Source: B18-G4 sp032250805
Lineage (GTDB): Bacteria > Bacteroidota > Bacteroidia > Bacteroidales > B18-G4
Direction: 5' to 3'
Assembly: GCA_032250805.1 (NCBI GenBank)
Contig: JAVVEM010000012.1
Coordinates: 1-64,000, forward strand
Length of the DNA stretch: 64,000 nt
Below the pieces are notes generated by a model. That model saw nothing but the letters and a program-made list of their open reading frames with translations, ran no database searches and was not told the DNA's origin. The translations under genes and the position numbers were made by a program. Positions 58,814-64,000 of this stretch are shown piece after piece. Numbering within the stretch: position 1 is the stretch's first letter; each line of letters begins with the position of its first letter.

Positions 58814-60067
58814 ATGAGCGAATTGATCGATAATTCAAAATACAGAAAGGAAAAACTGGAGGAACTTATCCTCAAGCTGCATGAAGGCCAGTCGCCTGAA
58901 GCGGTGAGGGAGGAGCTCATTGCTACGCTGAAGCATATCCCTTACGGAGAGGTTGTTGAGGTGGAACAAAAACTGATCGAAGAAGGTCTTCCTGAATCGG
59001 AGGTGCTCAGGTTATGCGATATTCATGGCGAAGTACTGGAAGGAAGGGTTGACCTCAGTGGTGCACAGATCGTACCGCCGGGCCATCCGGTGGATGTGTT
59101 TAAAAAGGAAAATGCTGAGATCCTTAAGGTAGTTGAAAAGACTGATAAGCTGTTGCATTCGCTTGAACCATTGCCCGAAGGCGATCTCCCTGCCTTCATG
59201 CTTGAGCTTCAGCAATGTTTTAATGATCTGATGGATGTCGACAAGCATTATCAGCGCAAGGAATACCTGGTATTTCCATACCTCGAAAAGAAGGGAATTA
59301 CCGGGCCTCCCATGGTGATGTGGGGCAAGCATGATGAGATCAGGGAACAACTGAAAGGATGCATCGAAATACTCAAAACCCCTGAACTTAAAAAGGAAGA
59401 TCTGCAGGATGCGCTTCCCCTCATCTTTTTCCCTGCCATAAAAGCCGTGGCCGACATGGTTAAAAAGGAAGAAGAGATACTGCTTCCCATGGCCATGGAC
59501 AACATCACTACAGAAGACTGGTGGAGCATTCACAAACAAACGCTTGAGTTTGGATTTACCCTCTACGATCCCGAAACAGAATGGAAGCCTGAAGGGATTT
59601 CGGATGAAGATGAGTTTCATGGCACCACAGCCGATGGCAGCATTCAGCTTCCTTCAGGAAGCTTTACGGCCGGTGAGATTAAGGCCATCCTCAACACCAT
59701 GCCTGCCGACATGACCTTTGTCGACAAGAACGACAAGGTGAAATATTTCACCCAGGGCCGGGAAAGGATCTTCGCCCGCAGCCGGTCTATCATCAACCGC
59801 GATGTTCGCCTGTGCCATCCTCCCGGAAGCGTGCATATTGTGGAAAAGATAATAGAGGATTTTAAATCGGGCAAAGCTTCACATGCAGCATTCTGGATAC
59901 AGATGAAAGGCAAATTTATTCATATTGAGTATTATGCCTTACGTGACGACAATGGCGAATATCTGGGTGTACTGGAATTCTCGCAGGATCTTACCAACGC
60001 CAGGAGCCTGGATGGCGAAAGACGAATATTATCCTATTCCGACGAAAATAAAAACAATGGAAAATAA
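58814..60067 (+). CDS. DUF438-hemerythrin-PAS protein, copy 2
   Basis: A 417-residue cytoplasmic protein. DUF438-type N-terminus (about 10-85: 'KLEELILKLHEGQSPEAVRE', 'IPYGEVVEVEQKLIEEGLPE', 'RLCDIHGEVLEGRVDL'), HHE domain (about 95-245: 'KHYQRKEYLVFPYLEKKGIT', 'WGKHDEIREQLKGCIEIL', 'KKEEEILLPMAMDNI'), and PAS domain (about 295-405: 'MPADMTFVDKNDKVKYFTQG', 'INRDVRLCHPPGSVHIVEKI', 'HIEYYALRDDNGEYLGVLEF'). It shares this layout with the gene at 52244 and is more typical, with a complete DUF438. Probable di-iron O2/NO-responsive sensor or repair protein of the Rrf2 operon. It overlaps the next gene by 11 bases. Confidence 0.88.
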   Translation: MSELIDNSKYRKEKLEELILKLHEGQSPEAVREELIATLKHIPYGEVVEVEQKLIEEGLPESEVLRLCDIHGEVLEGRVDLSGAQIVPPGHPVDVFKKENAEILKVVEKTDKLLHSLEPLPEGDLPAFMLELQQCFNDLMDVDKHYQRKEYLVFPYLEKKGITGPPMVMWGKHDEIREQLKGCIEILKTPELKKEDLQDALPLIFFPAIKAVADMVKKEEEILLPMAMDNITTEDWWSIHKQTLEFGFTLYDPETEWKPEGISDEDEFHGTTADGSIQLPSGSFTAGEIKAILNTMPADMTFVDKNDKVKYFTQGRERIFARSRSIINRDVRLCHPPGSVHIVEKIIEDFKSGKASHAAFWIQMKGKFIHIEYYALRDDNGEYLGVLEFSQDLTNARSLDGERRILSYSDENKNNGK

Positions 60068-60578
60068 ACTGATCATAACACCCCGCACAAAGATATATGA
60101 GCTGCTGGAAGCCTATCCGCAGTTGGAAGAAGTGCTCATCAGCGCATCACCACAATTTAAAAAGCTCACAAATCCCTTGCTGCGAAAGACCATAACACGT
60201 ATCACCAGCCTGTCGCAGGCAGCTACCATCGGCAATCTTAATGTTGAAGACCTGATCAATACCCTGCGCAGGGAAATTGGCCAGGAGAATATTGCCACCA
60301 CTGCCGAAAAGGACAATATAAATTTTGAACGGCCTGATTGGTTTGCCGACGAAAAGGTAAAGGCGGTAATCGATGTCAGGGATATGCTGCACCGGGGCGA
60401 ACACCCTGTGCATGAAGTGCTGGCGGCTATCAAGAAGCTGAACGGGGATGAGATCCTGCGTATGATATCGCCCTTTAATCCGGTACCGCTCATCGAAAAA
60501 TCGCTGAGCCTGGGTCATCAGCACTGGGTAAAAAAGATATCGGAAGAAGAGTATCATATCTTTTTTGTGAAGCAGTAA
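60057..60578 (+). CDS. DUF1858/DUF2249 two-domain protein
   Basis: About 173 residues from the ATG at 60057, overlapping the preceding gene by 11 bases; a longer frame from 59925 lies wholly inside that gene and is rejected. The N-terminal DUF1858 part (about 5-65) has 'TKIYELLEAYPQLEEVLISA' and 'LLRKTITRITSLSQAATIGN'. The C-terminal DUF2249 part (about 105-173) has 'VIDVRDMLHRGEHPVHEVLA', 'RMISPFNPVPLIEKSLSLGH' and ends in 'EYHIFFVK'. Both domains recur next to hemerythrin-like and NO-related genes. Their chemistry is unknown. It is the last gene of the run that starts with the Rrf2 regulator. Confidence 0.88.
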   Translation: MENKLIITPRTKIYELLEAYPQLEEVLISASPQFKKLTNPLLRKTITRITSLSQAATIGNLNVEDLINTLRREIGQENIATTAEKDNINFERPDWFADEKVKAVIDVRDMLHRGEHPVHEVLAAIKKLNGDEILRMISPFNPVPLIEKSLSLGHQHWVKKISEEEYHIFFVKQ

Positions 60579-60607
60579 GACAATAACTTTAGGAATTGTC
60601 TATTGAA

Positions 60608-60630
60608 CATTGAGCATTTTTCATTTTTCA
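60608..60630. repeat. Single-arm copy of the CATTGAGCATTT repeat
   Basis: CATTGAGCATTTTTCATTTT and the following bases match the outer part of the inverted repeats at 5641 and 3837. No opposing arm was found within 150 bases. Confidence 0.55.
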
Positions 60631-60754
60631 TGTTATATTTTGTTCCACCAAGCCGGTTAAAATACATTGATCCACCGGCACAGCAAGGTGATGCTGCCTG
60701 ATGCGCCTCTGTTGTAATATTCGCATCATGTTTATAGATTTTTATGTTTCATTG

Positions 60755-60778
60755 AACAATTATACCCCCAATATTGTT
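60755..60778. promoter_or_regulatory. Possible MarR operator
   Basis: AACAAT (60755-60760) and ATTGTT (60773-60778) form an inverted repeat with a 12-base spacer, ending 8 bases before the MarR start codon. Position fits autorepression. Confidence 0.35.
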
Positions 60779-60786
60779 ATAAACAA

Positions 60787-61245
60787 ATGATGTTAACAAC
60801 AAAAGAGATGACTGACGATCTTGCAAAAGCTAATCCTTACATGAAAATGGTTGTAAACATTTTACGGGCAGGAAAGATCCTCGATCATAAGGTTTCGGAG
60901 GCATTGAAGGAGTTTGGGATCACTCATATACAGTTTAACATACTTCGCATACTGGAGGCCGGCAAACCCGGTAAGTTATCGCTGGGAGAAATAAAGGAGG
61001 GTTTGCTTTTTCCAACATCAGACGTATCGCGTCTGCTCGACAGGCTGGTAAAGCGTGATCTGGTTGAGCGTACGATATGCTTCGAAAACAGACGAAAACT
61101 TGAGGTAAGTATTACTGAGGAGGGCCTGGAGGTGATCCGGCAATCGCTTGCGAAAATTGAGAAAAAACTGGATGGATATTATAAGGATGCTGTCAGTGAA
61201 AATGAACGCGATCAGATCATCGACATCATGAAAAGAATTAGTTAG
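60787..61245 (+). CDS. MarR-family transcriptional regulator
   Basis: A 152-residue winged-helix protein: 'EALKEFGITHIQFNILRILE', 'GEIKEGLLFPTSDVSRLLDR' (recognition helix), 'LVKRDLVERTICFENRRKLE' (wing) and 'VSITEEGLEVIRQSLAKIEK'. The YceI gene starts 64 bases after its stop, in the same direction. MarR-YceI pairs occur in other Bacteroidota, so the YceI protein is the probable target. Confidence 0.88.
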   Translation: MMLTTKEMTDDLAKANPYMKMVVNILRAGKILDHKVSEALKEFGITHIQFNILRILEAGKPGKLSLGEIKEGLLFPTSDVSRLLDRLVKRDLVERTICFENRRKLEVSITEEGLEVIRQSLAKIEKKLDGYYKDAVSENERDQIIDIMKRIS

Positions 61246-61309
61246 CAGAATCATCATTATACCAATGCACCAATTAAAAAATGTTTAACCATTAAAACCA
61301 CAAATTAAA

Positions 61310-61942
61310 ATGAAAACACGTAAATTATTTTTCCCGGCCGTAGTGGCCCTTGCCATGATTGCAGTTTCCTGTTCGCAGGGCAATCAGAAACAAACTTCCG
61401 AAAGTGCTTCAGAAGCGAAGACAGCGGTTGAAATTTCAAGCGTAAACCTCGACCCTGCCAAAAGTATGGTCATTTGGTCAGGTACAATGCTTGGCATCTA
61501 TACGCATGATGGTACACTTGACCTTAGCCAGGCTGAACTTGCCTTGGATGATGGAAAGATCAGCGGTGGAAGTTTTACCGTCGACATGAACTCAATGGTA
61601 GCCACTGATGAAAATTACAATCCTGAAGAAGGCAGCACACCTGAAAAGCTAATCGGTCACCTGAAATCACCTGATTTCTTCGACGTTGAAAACTATCCTA
61701 CTGCCACATTTATCATTACTTCTGCTGATGCAAATACCGTAAGCGGTATGCTTACCATACGTGGTATCACACATGAAGAGATAGTGCAAAATGTGAGTAT
61801 GGCGAAAGATGGCGGGCAGGTCAAAATTACCGGCGACATGACGATCAGCCGTAAGAAATACGATGTTTCATGGGATTCGCCGATGCAAGACAGGGTGCTC
61901 TCTGATGATATTAAACTTGAGATCAGGCTGATCGGAAAGTAA
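61310..61942 (+). CDS. YceI-family lipoprotein
   Basis: A 210-residue lipoprotein with lipobox Cys near residue 21 (MIAVSCSQG) and a low-complexity linker (about 22-42). The YceI lipocalin-like domain (about 45-210) shows 'VNLDPAKSMVIWSGTMLGIY', 'GKISGGSFTVDMNSMVATDE', 'HLKSPDFFDVENYPTATFII', 'SGMLTIRGITHEEIVQNVSM', 'ISRKKYDVSWDSP'. The barrel typically binds long isoprenoid or fatty-acid-like lipids in the periplasm. Transcription probably ends at the strong terminator at 61994. Confidence 0.92.
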   Translation: MKTRKLFFPAVVALAMIAVSCSQGNQKQTSESASEAKTAVEISSVNLDPAKSMVIWSGTMLGIYTHDGTLDLSQAELALDDGKISGGSFTVDMNSMVATDENYNPEEGSTPEKLIGHLKSPDFFDVENYPTATFIITSADANTVSGMLTIRGITHEEIVQNVSMAKDGGQVKITGDMTISRKKYDVSWDSPMQDRVLSDDIKLEIRLIGK

Positions 61943-61993
61943 TAAAAAAATCATAAAAACCATAATCAATAGGCAGCGTATGCATGCTTTGTT

Positions 61994-62036
61994 AAAGCCC
62001 TCCTTATTGTTTTAAGGGGGGCTTTAAGATTTTTTA
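61994..62036 (+). terminator. Terminator after the YceI gene
   Basis: AAAGCCCTCCTTA, short loop, TTAAGGGGGGCTTT (one mismatch), followed by AAGATTTTTT. Confidence 0.85.
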
Positions 62037-62105
62037 ATCCGGATCCTCTGCCCCGGCACTTTGCAGTTTCTGGATGTATGGGTAATGGAAAACCTGAATT
62101 AAACA

Positions 62106-62137
62106 TTGACAAAGCACATGCTTTTGGTTTAATTTTG
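62106..62137 (+). promoter_or_regulatory. Promoter of the AsmA-family gene
   Basis: TTG at 62106-62108 and TAATTTTG at 62130-62137, 21 bases apart. Expected start near 62144, giving a leader of about 80 bases. Confidence 0.5.
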
Positions 62138-62224
62138 ATATTCAAAAGAAAATGTCCGGGTTACCTGACAAATCTGATCTCTCACCTTTAATTCATATCA
62201 TTTATTAATTACATCAGTCAAATT

Positions 62225-64000
62225 ATGAACAAACAGGCAAAATGGTTCCGTATAATTTTAAGGGCATTCATGATACTGATCATCCTTGTACTCGCACTTA
62301 TGGTAGCCCTTCCATTCGTATTCAGGGGCAAGCTCATGGAGTTAAGCCGGAATGAGATCAATAAGAACCTGGAAGCCCGGGTTGATTTTGAGGATTTCGG
62401 GATGAACATGTTTGCCCATTTCCCGAATCTGAGCTTTTGGCTGGATGAGATCACAATAAGCGGTACCGGGGATCTTTCGGGCGATACACTTGCTTCAGTT
62501 TCACGCTTGTCGGTTGTGTTTGATATCATGAGCGTGATCAGGGGAGATGAATATGAGGTAAGAAAGATCTCAGTGCTGAATCCTGATATTTCGCTTAAAG
62601 TGATGGAAAACGGGAACCCAAACTGGGACATATTGCCGGAAGAAGAACCGGCTTCAGTTGAAGAAAATTCAGACCAGGAAGCAACTTCTTTCAACGTTTC
62701 GCTGAAAAAATTCGAGATCATCAATGGCTTGATCACCTATGAGGATATACCTGCCGGCTTAAAAATCAACGCTACCGGGTTAAATCATATTTTATCAGGC
62801 AACTTGTCGGCTGCCCAAACCGATCTGCGAACAAAAACACAAATTAATGAGTTTAGTGCTGAACAGGACGGCATTGCGTATATGAGCAATATTTTTATGG
62901 CGATGGATGCACTTATCGAAGCCGACCTGGTGAATGAGGTATATACATTCAGGGAAAATAAACTTACACTGAATGAATTGATTCTCCAATTCGAGGGGTC
63001 AGTGGATATGGGCAATACCGACCCAAATATTATGTTGAGTTTTAATGCCCCTGAAAATACATTCAAAAATTTTCTGTCGCTTATTCCTGCCATCTACAGC
63101 AAGGATTTTAATTCCCTGCAGGCAAGCGGTAATCTGGCTTTTAACGGTTATGTGAAAGGGAGCTATACCGGATCAGCACTTCCGGCCTTTCACCTCGGAA
63201 TTAATGTCGACCAGGCATCATTCCAATATCCGGATCTCCCCTCGGCCGTGGATCAGATCTATCTTAACATCAGCCTCGATAATCCCGGGGGAGATGCCGA
63301 CAACACGGTAATCGATATAAAACGCTTTCATTTTTCAATGTTGGATACGCCTTTTGAAGCCAGGCTTCGGGTTACACATCCTGTTTCAGATCCTTATATT
63401 GATGTCCGCCTGAATGGAGAGATTGATCTTTCGGCGGTGGAAAAAGTATATCCTCTCGGCGGGGAAGCAATCCTTGCCGGAACGATTGATGCCGGTATTT
63501 CGGTCAAAGGAAGGCAATCGTCAATCGAAAACCAGGATTATGATCAGTTTGATGCCTTCGGATCGCTGATGCTGAAGGATATCACGTATTTCATGAACGA
63601 AAACTATGAAGTGACCACGATCAGGCGAGGACAACTCAACTTCACGCCCCGATATATCGACTTTGTGAATCTTGACCTCAAATATGGTCAGAGCGATATG
63701 CTCCTGCAGGGGAAACTTGAAGATTATATCCTTTATGCCATGGGCGATCATTCCCTGAATGGAAGTTTTACCGGTTCTTCCAAAGTATTGAATGTAAATC
63801 AGTTAATTGGCGAATCAGAAGATGCTGACGCAGATCAGGAATTGACCGGTGGTGATACCCTTGCCCTGACCACATTCATGGTTCCGCAAAAGATCGACAT
63901 TTTGATTGATGCCAGTTTCGATAAAGTGTATTATGATAATCTTGAACTCAAGAATGTAAACGGAAAGCTCATTGTGAGGGATGAGAAAGTCAGCCTGCAA
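62225..64000 (+). CDS. AsmA-family envelope protein, C-terminus cut by window edge
   Basis: From the ATG at 62225 an open frame of 592 codons runs off the right edge. Residues 1-33 contain one hydrophobic membrane anchor (KWFRIILRAFMILIILVLAL). The AsmA-like N-terminal segment follows: 'RNEINKNLEARVDFEDFGMN' and 'FPNLSFWLDEITISGTG', with 'DTLASVSRLSVVFDIMSVIR', the pattern in which a short conserved domain precedes long repeating beta-strand arrays. Later parts ('IDLSAVEKVYPLGGEAILAG', 'GSLMLKDITYFM') fit the beta-groove architecture of AsmA/TamB-type bridge proteins. Members are thought to help move lipids between the inner and outer membranes. Confidence 0.88.
   Translation, partial: MNKQAKWFRIILRAFMILIILVLALMVALPFVFRGKLMELSRNEINKNLEARVDFEDFGMNMFAHFPNLSFWLDEITISGTGDLSGDTLASVSRLSVVFDIMSVIRGDEYEVRKISVLNPDISLKVMENGNPNWDILPEEEPASVEENSDQEATSFNVSLKKFEIINGLITYEDIPAGLKINATGLNHILSGNLSAAQTDLRTKTQINEFSAEQDGIAYMSNIFMAMDALIEADLVNEVYTFRENKLTLNELILQFEGSVDMGNTDPNIMLSFNAPENTFKNFLSLIPAIYSKDFNSLQASGNLAFNGYVKGSYTGSALPAFHLGINVDQASFQYPDLPSAVDQIYLNISLDNPGGDADNTVIDIKRFHFSMLDTPFEARLRVTHPVSDPYIDVRLNGEIDLSAVEKVYPLGGEAILAGTIDAGISVKGRQSSIENQDYDQFDAFGSLMLKDITYFMNENYEVTTIRRGQLNFTPRYIDFVNLDLKYGQSDMLLQGKLEDYILYAMGDHSLNGSFTGSSKVLNVNQLIGESEDADADQELTGGDTLALTTFMVPQKIDILIDASFDKVYYDNLELKNVNGKLIVRDEKVSLQ

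Noticed and set aside
59925..60056. Longer N-terminus for the DUF1858/DUF2249 protein
   Set aside because: It lies entirely within the PAS-coding end of the preceding gene in another frame; DUF1858 begins at the ATG at 60057.

Overview
The window is chromosomal DNA of a member of the Bacteroidota, probably an environmental Bacteroidales/Marinilabiliales-type organism. The evidence is Por-type (T9SS) C-terminal sorting domains on three secreted proteins, several promoters of the Bacteroidota type (TAnnTTTG at -7 with TTG/TTTG about 20 bases upstream), a HYC_CC_PP-type small protein beside a copper/silver pump, a DUF5723 outer-membrane protein, and PKD/GEVED surface proteins. No rRNA, tRNA, CRISPR array, prophage or classical insertion sequence was seen. 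Genes are cut by both window ends.

Layout: (1) 1-10.2 kb, cell-surface region: a truncated secreted protein, a tandem pair of secreted jelly-roll-like paralogues, an AbgT-family transporter, a decayed four-helix-bundle (S23/IVS-like) gene enclosed by inverted repeats, an outer-membrane barrel protein and a large PKD/GEVED T9SS cargo protein. (2) 10.4-12.7 kb: an ECF sigma factor, a membrane protein and a DUF2202 ferritin-like lipoprotein with a Gly/Asn-rich tail. (3) 12.8-18.1 kb, minus strand: a tight five-gene operon of Na+/solute symporter, GNAT acetyltransferase, M20 amidohydrolase, alanine racemase and ornithine-type racemase, followed upstream by MarR and pyruvate kinase genes. (4) 20.5-25.9 kb: a sorting-domain remnant, two tandem arylsulfotransferase-like T9SS proteins and an unknown lipoprotein. 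(5) 26.0-33.2 kb: a Cus-type copper/silver RND efflux operon whose adaptor carries metal-binding domains at both ends. (6) 33.3-38.5 kb: patatin phospholipase and a four-gene surface-polysaccharide operon (flippase, acyltransferase, DegT-type aminotransferase, glycosyltransferase). (7) 38.5-49.4 kb: a two-domain universal stress protein divergent from an XRE regulator with shared operator-like boxes, then housekeeping and envelope genes, including a DJ-1/PfpI protein that appears to lack its middle. (8) 49.6-61.9 kb: PEP carboxylase, then a nitric-oxide/iron-sulfur stress region with quinol NO reductase, two DUF438-hemerythrin-PAS proteins, an NsrR-like Rrf2 regulator, ferredoxin, cupin and a DUF1858/DUF2249 protein, followed by MarR and YceI. 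(9) the start of an AsmA-family gene.

The best candidates for something not well described are the inverted-repeat element around the four-helix-bundle gene with solo copies elsewhere in the window, the NO-reductase/hemerythrin-PAS gene set, the transport-deacylation-racemisation operon, and the sigma factor/ferritin-like operon. All functions are read from protein motifs and context without database searches. Start codons were moved to the best ATG where the longest frame began at TTG or GTG.
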